Shown one piece after another: positions 1 to 10,546 of a stretch of DNA of 54,416 nucleotides. The stretch comes from Rhizobacter sp. (GTDB lineage Bacteria; Pseudomonadota; Gammaproteobacteria; Burkholderiales; Burkholderiaceae_C), in the NCBI GenBank assembly GCA_023954175.1, contig JAMLIM010000016.1, positions 1 through 54,416 on the forward strand, given 5' to 3'. Numbering within the stretch: position 1 is the stretch's first letter; the number at the start of each line of letters is the position of its first letter. The notes under the pieces are model-generated. The model did not search any database. It was not told the origin of the DNA and worked only from the letters and a program-made list of their open reading frames with translations. Position numbers and translations under genes: made by a program.

Positions 1-963
<963 letters not shown>

Positions 964-987
964 TTCACTCTCCTGTTGATTCGAAGC

Positions 988-1041
988 CGGCCAACCCGGC
1001 GCCGGGCCGTCCCAAGGCGGGTTGGCATCCCCCCGGGGGAT
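988..1041. repeat. Dispersed GC-rich hairpin element, copy A (boxC-boxB spacer)
   Basis: A nine-base inverted repeat, gccaacccg (990-998) and cgggttggc (1018-1026), is followed by a second small palindrome of C and G runs at 1027-1041. The loop core cggcgccgggc.g.cccaag recurs at 20847-20864 after kefC, where the flanking arms have a different sequence but are again complementary. It fills the boxC-boxB spacer, so it may shape or stabilise the transcript. I regard it as a dispersed non-coding repeat. Confidence 0.7.
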
Positions 1042-1071
1042 CGGCGGCGGCATTGCGCCGACGAGGGGCAG

Positions 1072-2745
<1,674 letters not shown>

Positions 2746-2798
2746 CGGCTGGTTCCTCGGGTTAAGGCACTATCGTGCATGTCTTTGATCACTGAATA

Positions 2799-2830
2799 TG
2801 CATCATACTGCATGTTTTCTCTTCAGTCAA
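2799..2830 (-). promoter_or_regulatory. boxCB promoter with TGCA(N6)TGCA operator candidate
   Basis: On the minus strand there is TTGACT (2825-2830), a 17-nt spacer, and TATGAT (2802-2807), a near-consensus sigma70 promoter pointing at boxC. TGCA occurs at 2799-2802 and 2809-2812, exactly six bases apart, so the pair brackets the -10 box; a third TGCA lies at 2776-2779. The BzdR/BoxR regulator family is known to use TGCA-containing operators and to be released by benzoyl-CoA, so this is a probable BoxR repression site. Confidence 0.8.
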
Positions 2831-2898
2831 GCGGTGAATCGAGGGCTGCGTCAACGGTCGATTCGACCAGGCTCCGCTGTTGCGCCAGCGATTGAAGT

Positions 2899-3846
2899 TC
2901 ACGGTGCAAGATGGAGCGCCTCCCGCACCTTGGCGCGCAAATCGACGAAGGTCGCCTCGAGCGGCTTCGCGCTGGTGTCGACCACGATTTCCGCCTTCGA
3001 ATAGAACGCCGCACGCCCGGCGAGGATGCGCTTCAAGTCCTCCATCGCCTCGCGGCTCGCCGCCATCGGCCGCATGTCGCCCTGGGCCGCGACGCGCTGC
3101 ATGTGGTCGCCGGCGTCAGCGCGCAACCAGACCGTCGTGCAATGGGCAAGCAGCAGGTTGAAGGTCGCGGCGTCGGACACCAGGCCGCCGGGCGTCGCGA
3201 TCACCGCTTCGGGATAGATCTGGATCGCCTCCTCGAGCGCGCGGCGCTCGTAGCGGCGATACGCGTTCATGCCATAGAGGCCCTGGATCTCGTCGACGCT
3301 GCAGCCGGCGAACTTCTCGATCTCGCGGCTCAGTTCGACGAACGGCACATCCAGATCGTCCGCAAGCATCTGGCCGAGCGTCGACTTGCCCGCCCCGCGC
3401 AGGCCGACGAGCGCGACGCGCGTGCTGCGCGCCGCGTTGTCGCCGCCGGTGCCGAGCAGTTCGCCGATCGCGACGCGCGCGCGGCGCAGCGTCGCTTCGT
3501 CGCGCTGTTCGAGCAGTTCGCGGATCAGCAGCCACTCGGGCGACGAGGTCGTGACGTCGCCTGTCAGTTCGGCGAGCGAACAGTGCAGCGCCCCGGCCAC
3601 CTGCAGCAGCACGAGGATCGAGGCGTTTCCGATGCCGTACTCGAGATTCGCGAGATGGCGCTCGGACACGTCCGCGGCAAGCGCGACCGCCTTGCGTGTC
3701 AGGCCACGCCTTGCGCGCAGGTTGCGCACCCGTTCGCCGAGCGAGACGAGGAAGGGATTCTTTTCCTCCGTCGACGCCGAGTTGCCCGGCGGCAGTTCCG
3801 GAAGCGAGCGCTCGGTCGTGGGGAGGTTGATGACGGTGCTTGACAT
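2899..3846 (-). CDS. boxR: BoxR-type benzoyl-CoA-responsive repressor (XRE HTH plus shikimate kinase-like domain)
   Basis: Transcriptional regulator of benzoyl-CoA catabolism. It is 315 residues from the preferred ATG at 3846 (MSSTVINLP); an upstream in-frame ATG at 3882 would run through the operator region and is less likely. Residues about 32-100 form an XRE helix-turn-helix (LGERVRNLRARRGLTRKAVA...SERHLANLEYG). The C-terminal half resembles shikimate kinase, with P-loop GLRGAGKS at 148-155; in BzdR/BoxR this fold senses benzoyl-CoA instead of acting as a kinase. It sits between the leftward boxCB genes and the rightward DUF4863-bclA-hydrolase genes. The -35 box of the rightward promoter overlaps its start codon, which would couple the two transcripts. 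Confidence 0.92.
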   Translation of the reverse strand: MSSTVINLPTTERSLPELPPGNSASTEEKNPFLVSLGERVRNLRARRGLTRKAVALAADVSERHLANLEYGIGNASILVLLQVAGALHCSLAELTGDVTTSSPEWLLIRELLEQRDEATLRRARVAIGELLGTGGDNAARSTRVALVGLRGAGKSTLGQMLADDLDVPFVELSREIEKFAGCSVDEIQGLYGMNAYRRYERRALEEAIQIYPEAVIATPGGLVSDAATFNLLLAHCTTVWLRADAGDHMQRVAAQGDMRPMAASREAMEDLKRILAGRAAFYSKAEIVVDTSAKPLEATFVDLRAKVREALHLAP

Positions 3847-3886
3847 GCTCAATGCGAGCCCATATTGTGTGGGCTTATGCACAATA
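3840..3886 (+). promoter_or_regulatory. Promoter of the DUF4863-bclA arm with palindromic operator candidate
   Basis: TTGACA (3840-3845), a 17-nt spacer and TATTGT (3863-3868) form a sigma70-like promoter reading right. The -10 box is the left arm of an inverted repeat, tattgtg (3863-3869) and cacaata (3880-3886), separated by ten bases; a TGCA lies at 3878-3881. The -35 hexamer overlaps the boxR ATG (3844-3846). BoxR binding here would repress bclA and possibly boxR itself; this is inferred from position and the TGCA content. Confidence 0.65.
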
Positions 3887-3947
3887 CTTCATCTCCCTTC
3901 ACCGCGCAAGCCACGCTGGCTTTCGCCGCCCCCGCCGAGGCATCCAC

Positions 3948-4412
3948 ATGACCCCGGAGCGCTTGCGCCAGCACATCGCGACGCTGACTGCCGAACTCGC
4001 CGGCCGCCCGCTCGATGCCGCGCTCGATGCCTGGCTGAACGCCGAACACGGGCCGACGAGCGCGAGCTACGCCACGCTCAAGGCAGCGTGCGAGGCCGGC
4101 GTCGCAGCCGGCTGGCTCTGCGACCGCGAAGGCGGCGGCATCCGCTACGGCCGCATCTTCAAGCCCGCGCCCGACCTGCACGGCTTCTCGGTCGACGTGG
4201 TCGACATGAAGGACATCGCCGGCCCGCACCACGCGCACCCGAACGGCGAGATCGATCTCATCATGCCGATCGAGGGCGATGCCACGTTCGACGGCCGCCC
4301 TGCCGGCTGGCTCGTCTGCCCGCCCGGCAGCGCGCACCGGCCGACGGTCGCCAACGGTCGCGCCCTCGTGCTCTACCTGTTGCCCGAAGGGCGCATCGAG
4401 TTCACCCGCTGA
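3948..4412 (+). CDS. DUF4863 family protein of the box cluster
   Basis: Small cytoplasmic protein of 154 residues starting at ATG 3948 (MTPERLRQHIATL). The C-terminal half looks cupin-like: GPHHAHPNGEIDLIMPI followed by a PPGSAH turn, with several histidines that could bind a metal. From memory, DUF4863 proteins recur in box clusters, and some relatives are annotated as 4-hydroxylaminobenzoate lyase (PnbB-like); the exact role in benzoate use is not established from this sequence. It is first in a rightward unit, 32 bp before benzoate-CoA ligase and immediately behind a BoxR-type promoter. Confidence 0.8.
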   Translation: MTPERLRQHIATLTAELAGRPLDAALDAWLNAEHGPTSASYATLKAACEAGVAAGWLCDREGGGIRYGRIFKPAPDLHGFSVDVVDMKDIAGPHHAHPNGEIDLIMPIEGDATFDGRPAGWLVCPPGSAHRPTVANGRALVLYLLPEGRIEFTR

Positions 4413-4444
4413 GTCGCCCGACGGCGCCACACCAAGGAAATACC

Positions 4445-6034
4445 ATGACCGACGCCCGCGCCGACACCCCCGTCCCGAACCCGCCGGCCGCGTTCAACTT
4501 CGCGCAGCACCTGATCGAACGCAATGCCGGGCGCGCCGCCAAGACCGCGTTCATCGACGACCACGGCAGCCTGAGCTACGGCGAGCTTGCCGAGCGGGTC
4601 CGCCGCTTCGCCGCCGCCCTGCTCGCATCCGGTGTGCGGCGCGAGGAACGCGTGCTGCTGCTGATGCACGACAGCTGCGACTGGCCGGTGTGCTTCCTCG
4701 GTGCGATGTACGCCGGCGCCGTGCCGGTCGCCGTCAACACGCTGTTGACGGCGGGCGACGTCGCCTACACGCTGCAGCACAGCCGGGCGCAGGCGGCGTT
4801 CGTGTCGGATGCGCTGCTGCCCTTGCTGCAGGGCGCGATGGCGCAGGCACCGCACGAGGTCAAGCAGCTTGTCGTGTCGCGCCCGGTGAAGGCCTTGGCC
4901 GACGGCGCGCAGGCGCTCGATGCTTTCATCACGGGTGCCGCGCCGATGGCGCAACCGGCAGCCACCGGCCCCGACGACATCGGCTTCTGGCTCTATTCGT
5001 CGGGCTCGACCGGGCGCCCCAAGGGCGCGGCGCACACGCACGCCAATCCGTACTGGACGGCCGAGCTGTACGGCACGCGGGTCCTCGGGCTGACCGAGCA
5101 GGACGTGTGCTTCTCCGCCGCCAAGCTGTTCTTCGCCTACGGCCTCGGCAACGCGCTCTCGTTCCCGATGAGCGTCGGCGCGACGGTGCTGCTGATGGCC
5201 GAGCGGCCCACGCCCGACGCCACCTTCAAGCGCTGGCGCGGCGAGGTGGGTAACGTGAAGCCGACCGTCTTCTTCGGCGCACCGACCGGCTTTGCCGGCA
5301 TGCTCGCGTCGCCCGCATTGCCGGCGCGATCGGAGGTCGCGCTGCGCATGTGCTCGTCGGCGGGCGAGGCGCTGCCGGCCGAGATCGGCGAGCGCTTTCG
5401 CGCGCACTTCGGCTGCGACATCATCGACGGCATCGGCTCGACCGAGATGCTGCACGTCTACCTGTCGAACCGCCCGGGCCGCGTGCGCTACGGCACGACC
5501 GGCTGGCCGGTGCCCGGCTACGAGATCGAGTTGCGCGGCGAAGACGGCCGCGGCGTGCCCGATGGCGAGACGGGCGACCTCTACATCAACGGCCCGAGCG
5601 CGGCGCTGATGTACTGGGGCAATCGCGAGAAGTCGCGCGAGACCTTCCAGGGCGCGTGGACCAAGAGCGGCGACAAGTACGTGCGCAACGAGGACGGCAG
5701 CTACACCTACAGCGGCCGCAGCGACGACATGCTCAAGGTGAGCGGCATCTACGTCTCGCCGTTCGAAGTCGAATCGACGCTCGTGCAGCATGCCGCCGTG
5801 CTCGAAGCGGCCGTCATCGGCGTGCCCGACGACGAGGGGCTGACGAAGACCAAGGCCTTCGTCGTCCTCAAGCCCGGCGCCAAGGCGAGCGACGCCGAAC
5901 TCAAGGCCTTCGTCAAGGACCGGCTCGCGCCCTACAAGTACCCGCGATCGATCGAATTCATCGCCGAGCTGCCGAAGACGGCGACCGGCAAGATCCAGCG
6001 CTTCAAGCTGCGCGATCTCGAGTCCGGGCGCTGA
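4445..6034 (+). CDS. bclA: Benzoate-CoA ligase
   Basis: Activates benzoate with ATP and CoA to benzoyl-CoA, the entry step of the pathway and the source of the BoxR effector. It has 529 residues from ATG 4445 and belongs to the acyl-adenylate-forming superfamily. The AMP-binding P-loop is YSSGSTGRPKG (184-194), the aryl substrate region includes FFAYGLGNALSFP, and the catalytic C-terminal lysine is Lys516 in KTATGKIQRFK. The length and box context favour benzoate over other aryl acids, though activity on hydroxy- or fluorobenzoates cannot be excluded. Second gene of the rightward arm. Confidence 0.93.
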   Translation: MTDARADTPVPNPPAAFNFAQHLIERNAGRAAKTAFIDDHGSLSYGELAERVRRFAAALLASGVRREERVLLLMHDSCDWPVCFLGAMYAGAVPVAVNTLLTAGDVAYTLQHSRAQAAFVSDALLPLLQGAMAQAPHEVKQLVVSRPVKALADGAQALDAFITGAAPMAQPAATGPDDIGFWLYSSGSTGRPKGAAHTHANPYWTAELYGTRVLGLTEQDVCFSAAKLFFAYGLGNALSFPMSVGATVLLMAERPTPDATFKRWRGEVGNVKPTVFFGAPTGFAGMLASPALPARSEVALRMCSSAGEALPAEIGERFRAHFGCDIIDGIGSTEMLHVYLSNRPGRVRYGTTGWPVPGYEIELRGEDGRGVPDGETGDLYINGPSAALMYWGNREKSRETFQGAWTKSGDKYVRNEDGSYTYSGRSDDMLKVSGIYVSPFEVESTLVQHAAVLEAAVIGVPDDEGLTKTKAFVVLKPGAKASDAELKAFVKDRLAPYKYPRSIEFIAELPKTATGKIQRFKLRDLESGR

Positions 6035-6044
6035 GCGGCGCACG

Positions 6045-6884
6045 ATGGGCGCATCCGCACTCGCCGCATCCGAGTTCGTCGAGATCGACTGGCGCGGCCG
6101 CCGCGTCCGCATCGAACACCAGTGGCTCGCGCCGCAGCGCAGCAGCGCGCCGCTGATCGTCTTCCTGCACGAAGGGCTCGGCTCGGCGGCGATGTGGAAG
6201 GACTTCCCGCAACGCCTGTGCGATGCCGCGCAATGCCGTGGCCTCGTCTATTCGCGCCCCGGCTACGGCCGCTCGACGCCGCGCGCGGCGGAGGAGGCCT
6301 GGGGGCTCGATTTCATGCACCGTCAGGCGCACGAGGTGCTGCCGGCGCTGCTGCAGGCGCTCGGCATCGACACGACGGCGCAGCCGCCCTGGCTGTTCGG
6401 CCACAGCGACGGCGCGTCGATCACGCTGCTGTTCGCGGCGAAGTACCCGGCGCAGATCGCCGGTGCGATCGTGCTCGCGCCGCACATCGTCGTCGAGGAC
6501 CTGTCGGTCGCGAGCATCGAGAGCGCGCGCCAGGCCTACGTCGAGACCGATCTGCGCCAGCGCCTCGCGCGCTACCACGACGACCCGGATTCGGCCTTCT
6601 GGGGCTGGAACCGCATCTGGCTGCACCCGCCGTTTCGCGACTGGAGCATCGAGCGCGAGATCGAATCCATCGCCTGTCCCCTGCTCGCGGTGCAGGGCCT
6701 GGACGACGAATACGGCACGCTCGAACAGATCCGCGGCATCGTGCGCCGCGTGCCGCACACCGAGCTCCTCGAGTTGCCCGATTGCGGCCACTCGCCGCAG
6801 CGCGACCAGCCCGACGCGCTGCTCGAAGCGAGCGTTGCGTTCATCGCCCGCCATCGCCGTACGGGAGCGGTCGACGCCCGATAG
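6045..6884 (+). CDS. Alpha/beta hydrolase of the benzoate cluster
   Basis: A 279-residue cytoplasmic alpha/beta hydrolase. The oxyanion region is FLHEGLGSAAMWKDFP, the nucleophile elbow is GHSDG (Ser121), a likely acid Asp is in VQGLDDEYGT and the catalytic His is in LPDCGHSPQ. It starts 10 bp after bclA and so is probably translated from the same mRNA. Similar hydrolases accompany box genes elsewhere; they may hydrolyse a CoA thioester or an ester precursor of benzoate, but the substrate is not evident here. Confidence 0.85.
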   Translation: MGASALAASEFVEIDWRGRRVRIEHQWLAPQRSSAPLIVFLHEGLGSAAMWKDFPQRLCDAAQCRGLVYSRPGYGRSTPRAAEEAWGLDFMHRQAHEVLPALLQALGIDTTAQPPWLFGHSDGASITLLFAAKYPAQIAGAIVLAPHIVVEDLSVASIESARQAYVETDLRQRLARYHDDPDSAFWGWNRIWLHPPFRDWSIEREIESIACPLLAVQGLDDEYGTLEQIRGIVRRVPHTELLELPDCGHSPQRDQPDALLEASVAFIARHRRTGAVDAR

Positions 6885-6968
6885 AAGCGGGAGGCCGGGC
6901 GGCTGCGCACGCCGGGACCGCCGCTGGCCTCGTCGGGCGCGAACGCGGCCGGTGCGCCGCAGCACCGT

Positions 6969-8711
6969 TCAGCCGCTTCGCTTCTTCGCCCCGCGCCCGG
7001 CCTTGGGGCGATGCTTGTCCCGATGTTTGTCCCGAAGCTTGGGGCCATGCTTGGCGCGATCTTTGGTGCGAGGCTTTGCGCGTCGCTTGGCGCGGCCCTT
7101 GGCGGGCTCCCAGAACGGCTCGCTCGCCGCGAAGCGAACCAGCGCCTTCTCGCTCTGGCGCAGCAGCACGTCGCGCCGCGCGACGAGCCAGCCGATCGCG
7201 AACCATGCGCGCGAATCATCGCCGACGGCGGCGCGGTAGGTCTCGAGGCCGACGCACAGATCGTTGTAGCGACCCAGGCTCTCCTGCAGCGGCGCCAGCC
7301 GCGCCAGGTAGCGCGCCACCGCCTTCGGGCGATACAGCGAGGCCGTGAACTCGCTCGCGTAGCGCAGGCGCTTGACGCGCCTGCGCAGGCGGTGGCGCGC
7401 GTCGTCGCTCAGCTCGTCGTAACGCTTGGCCGCACGCACGATGCGCCGGTGCCAGAGCGCCAGCCGACGCGCGGCAGCCTTCGGGAGCGCGGGCCCGTCG
7501 TCGATCACGGACGACGACGCATCAGCCAGCGTGCGTCGTGCGAGCGGCGCCGGCGCGTCGCCTGCGACCGGGGCGCCGATCTGCAGCGCCAGCCCGGTGA
7601 GCAGCGTCTGCGTCGATTCGGGCATGCGCAACAGCTCTCTGGGCGTCGGACCGGGCGGCGCCGGCGGCAGCTCGAACAGCGGCGCGCCGGCCTCGCGCAG
7701 TGCGGGCAGCAGCGATGCCGCCAGCGCGTCGCGATCACGCGCGACGCCGAGCTGGCGAAAGAGCTGCGTCAAGGCCTGCTGCCAGTCCGGATCGACGGGC
7801 GTCGTCCAGCCGTCGAAGAAGCGCAGCGCCGAGCGCAGCCGACGCAGCCCGACGCGCAGCTGGTGCAGGTGGTCCTCGCCACCTTCGCCGCCGCCTCCCT
7901 CTCCCGCCGCGTCGCTCGCAAGCTCGCTCGCCACTTCGCTCGCCACCTCGCTCGCCACCTCACTCGCATTCGGCAGGATCTGCTGCAGGCAGTTCGCGGT
8001 CACCACATGGCGCGCGACATCGGGCGTCGCGTCTCGGTCCAGCGCCACCGGCGTCGCCTTCGCGACCGGCCCTCTCGATGCCCCACTCGCGAGGCGAACG
8101 CCGCGCTCGGACTTGCTGCGCACGTCGAGCCAGAGGCCGTGGCGCGCGACCCATTGGCGCGCGACGTCGATCACCGCGCCGGGCCGGCCGCGCAGCAGTT
8201 CGATCTCGAGCTCGCACACCGGCAATCGCCTTGCACCGGCGATCAGATGGCCGCTGTCGAACCCGAGCTCGACCCAGCCGCCCGCCGTGCGCAGATCGCG
8301 ATGGCGGCGCCAGATGTCAGTGCGGTATTGGGCGACGAGGATCGGCGCTGCGGCCTCGCCTGCGCGCTGCGCGAGCGCGGCGGCGAGCCGATCGCCGACC
8401 GGCGTGCCGGCGTGCCGCTGCCAGTCGGCGCCGGGCAGCGTGCCTGCCGGCACCGCCAGCGCACCGGTGAGCGGCACGTTGTGTTCGAGCCGCTGCATCG
8501 TATCGGCACCCGCGGCCTTCGCCGTCTGCACCCACTGCCGCCCTTCTCTTCGCAAGCGCAGCGCGATGCCTGCCGCGGCGAGCCGACGATCCGGCGTATC
8601 GAAGTAGATCGCCTGCAGATGGGTGCGGCGCGAGGCGCCGCGTTCAACCGCCGCCTCGACGGCGCGCCGCGCCGTGGCGGGCACCTGGAACTTCAACTCG
8701 ACCTCGGTCAT
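6969..8711 (-). CDS. CYTH and CHAD domain protein (triphosphate tunnel metalloenzyme type)
   Basis: A 580-residue protein from ATG 8711 (MTEVELKFQV); an ATG three codons upstream is also possible. The N-terminal CYTH domain (about 1-200) has the signature ExExK at residues 3-7 and is typical of inorganic triphosphatases. The CHAD domain (about 265-530) is helical with conserved His/Arg (HQLRVGLRRLRSALRFF) and binds polyphosphate in characterised members. The two are joined by a repetitive SEVA linker. The protein ends in a strongly basic tail of four-residue repeats, both described separately. It is convergent with the box hydrolase. A role at polyphosphate granules is inferred from the domains. 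Confidence 0.88.
   Translation of the reverse strand: MTEVELKFQVPATARRAVEAAVERGASRRTHLQAIYFDTPDRRLAAAGIALRLRREGRQWVQTAKAAGADTMQRLEHNVPLTGALAVPAGTLPGADWQRHAGTPVGDRLAAALAQRAGEAAAPILVAQYRTDIWRRHRDLRTAGGWVELGFDSGHLIAGARRLPVCELEIELLRGRPGAVIDVARQWVARHGLWLDVRSKSERGVRLASGASRGPVAKATPVALDRDATPDVARHVVTANCLQQILPNASEVASEVASEVASELASDAAGEGGGGEGGEDHLHQLRVGLRRLRSALRFFDGWTTPVDPDWQQALTQLFRQLGVARDRDALAASLLPALREAGAPLFELPPAPPGPTPRELLRMPESTQTLLTGLALQIGAPVAGDAPAPLARRTLADASSSVIDDGPALPKAAARRLALWHRRIVRAAKRYDELSDDARHRLRRRVKRLRYASEFTASLYRPKAVARYLARLAPLQESLGRYNDLCVGLETYRAAVGDDSRAWFAIGWLVARRDVLLRQSEKALVRFAASEPFWEPAKGRAKRRAKPRTKDRAKHGPKLRDKHRDKHRPKAGRGAKKRSG
7009..7104 (-). repeat. 12-bp coding minisatellite: basic tail of the CYTH-CHAD protein
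   Basis: Eight degenerate 12-bp units (7009-7020 to 7093-7104) encode a four-residue period such as AKGR, AKRR, AKPR, TKDR, DKHR at the protein C-terminus. Lys at the second position is nearly invariant and Arg dominates the fourth. It resembles a histone-H1-like or polyanion-binding tail. Confidence 0.85.
7912..7971 (-). repeat. 12-bp coding minisatellite: SEVA linker
   Basis: Five 12-bp units of the form tcgctcgccacc encode consecutive SEVA/SELA tetrapeptides between the CYTH and CHAD domains. The two central units (7936-7947 and 7948-7959) are identical, which suggests recent slippage. Confidence 0.85.
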
Positions 8712-9000
8712 CGGCGGCATGTGGGGGCTGAGATGGCGGTGGAGGCGCCCATCATCGCACCCGACACCCAATGCGCAATACGCGGTGCGCAACAGCAATG
8801 CCCGGCGAGGACGCCCATGAGGACGCATGAGCGCCCGGTTCGCCCGCGCCACGCGGACGCTTGGATGTGGACCCCGCGCGAGTGCGACAATGCGCCGCCG
8901 AGCGTCGCTGCGCACCGCTTTACCCCGCCGCAGTCGCCCGCCCGAAGGCCCGGCCTTCGGCCGCGAACCGCCGGCGCATCGCCCCCACGCCCTTCTCCGC

Positions 9001-10536
9001 ATGACCCACGGCAACCCAAGCTGGCACAGGCTGCACGAACGCGCGCACGCCATCACGCTGCTGATCGCGGGCTTCACGCTGCTGCGGCTGGTGCTCGCGG
9101 CGACGGTGCCGCTGCTGCCGCAGGAGGCGTACTACTGGAGCTGGAGCCGGCACCTCGACTGGTCGTACTTCGACCATCCGCCGCTTGCGACCTACAGCAT
9201 CGCGCTGACGACGACCGTCTTCGGCCAGACGACATTCGGCATCAAGCTCGCTTCGGTGCTGTGGGCGCTCGGCTGGAACCTGATCTGGTTGCGCCTGATT
9301 CTCGACATGTACGGCGACCGCAGGCTCGCGTTCTGGGCGATCGCCGCGCTCAACCTGACGGTGGTGTACGAGATCTTCGGTGTCGGCCCGACGCCCGACG
9401 CGCCGCTGGTGTTCGCCTGGTCGGCGGCGATCTGGGCGGTCTGGAAGGTCACGCAGACCGGTCTGGCGCGCTGGTGGTTCGTCGCCGGCGTATTCATCGG
9501 CCTGTCGTGGCTGGGCAAGTATTCGGGCGTGCTGCTGCTGCCGGTCGTGTTCCTCTACCTCGTCACGTCGCCGCAACAGCGCCACTGGCTGCTCAAGCCG
9601 CAGCCCTGGCTGGCGGCGCTGCTGGCGCTGCTGATCTTCGCGCCGGTGCTCTGGTGGAATGCGCAGCACGACTGGGTGTCGCTCGCGTTCCAGAGCAGCC
9701 GCCGCGTGGGCAGCATGGGCGGCTTCAAGCCGCGCTACTTCGCGATGCTCGTCGGCACGCAGTTCCTGCTGCTCACGCCGTATCTGTTCGTCCTCGTCGT
9801 CGCCACCTTGTGGCGTGACGGGCGCGGCTGGTTCGCCGGCCGGCTCGACGACCGCGCGCGCCTGCTGTGGCTGAGCGGAGCGGTGCCGATCGTGCTCTTC
9901 ACGTTGATCAGCTTCCGCTCGCTCGTGAAGATCAACTGGCTCGGCCCGGCGTACTGGTCGCTCGTGATCCTCGGTGTGCACAGCCTGCTGCAACAGGCCG
10001 ACGGGCTGCGCCGGCTGCGGCGCGGCCTGATCGGCTCGGTCGTCCTGCTGCTCGTGGCCGGCGCGGTCTTCCTGATCCCGAACCTGCCGATCGCAGGCGA
10101 CCTGAACACCTGGAGTGGCTGGCGCGAAGCGGCCGCCCGCGTCGCCAAGGTCGAGCAACAGGTGCGCGCCGAGGGCGGGCAGGCTTTCATCTTCTCGCCG
10201 AACTACAAGATCAGCTCGCTGATGCGCTTTTATCTGCCGGGCCAGCCGCGCACCTACGCGCAGGACATCTATGGCGACAAGGCCCTGCAGTTCGACTACT
10301 TCCCGCTCGACGACGACCTCAAGGGCCAGACCGGCATCCTCGTGCTGTCGGACCAGGATCAGGGCGACCTCGACCTGGCGCGCCTGAAGCCCTTCTTCGC
10401 GCGCTGCGAAATCGCCGACACGATCGAGACGCAGGCGCTCGGCAAGCACACGCGCAAGATCGCGATCTACCGTTGCAGCGACTACCGCGGCCATCCGCCG
10501 CGGCGCGGCGGCGGCGACCAGCCCGCGCAAGACTGA
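9001..10536 (+). CDS. Glycosyltransferase family 39 (ArnT/PMT-like) membrane protein
   Basis: A 511-residue inner-membrane protein that would move a sugar from an undecaprenyl/polyprenyl-phosphate carrier to an extracytoplasmic acceptor. The N-terminus shows the GT39/GT83 hallmark LLPQEAYYWSWSRHLDWSYFDHPP, whose acidic residues follow the first membrane span; about ten hydrophobic segments follow, with a soluble C-terminal part from about residue 400. I chose ATG 9001 (MTHGNPSW); the sequence upstream is low-complexity and no clear Shine-Dalgarno is visible. It is followed 10 bp later by a GT2-GtrA protein that could make the lipid-linked sugar it uses. The acceptor (lipid A, protein or polysaccharide) is unknown. 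The 289 bp before it (8712-9000) shows no gene. Confidence 0.88.
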   Translation: MTHGNPSWHRLHERAHAITLLIAGFTLLRLVLAATVPLLPQEAYYWSWSRHLDWSYFDHPPLATYSIALTTTVFGQTTFGIKLASVLWALGWNLIWLRLILDMYGDRRLAFWAIAALNLTVVYEIFGVGPTPDAPLVFAWSAAIWAVWKVTQTGLARWWFVAGVFIGLSWLGKYSGVLLLPVVFLYLVTSPQQRHWLLKPQPWLAALLALLIFAPVLWWNAQHDWVSLAFQSSRRVGSMGGFKPRYFAMLVGTQFLLLTPYLFVLVVATLWRDGRGWFAGRLDDRARLLWLSGAVPIVLFTLISFRSLVKINWLGPAYWSLVILGVHSLLQQADGLRRLRRGLIGSVVLLLVAGAVFLIPNLPIAGDLNTWSGWREAAARVAKVEQQVRAEGGQAFIFSPNYKISSLMRFYLPGQPRTYAQDIYGDKALQFDYFPLDDDLKGQTGILVLSDQDQGDLDLARLKPFFARCEIADTIETQALGKHTRKIAIYRCSDYRGHPPRRGGGDQPAQD

Positions 10537-10546
10537 CACCCCGCCC

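Noticed and set aside
7912-7971. CRISPR-like array
   Set aside because: Direct repeats are 12 bp without spacers and encode an in-frame protein linker.
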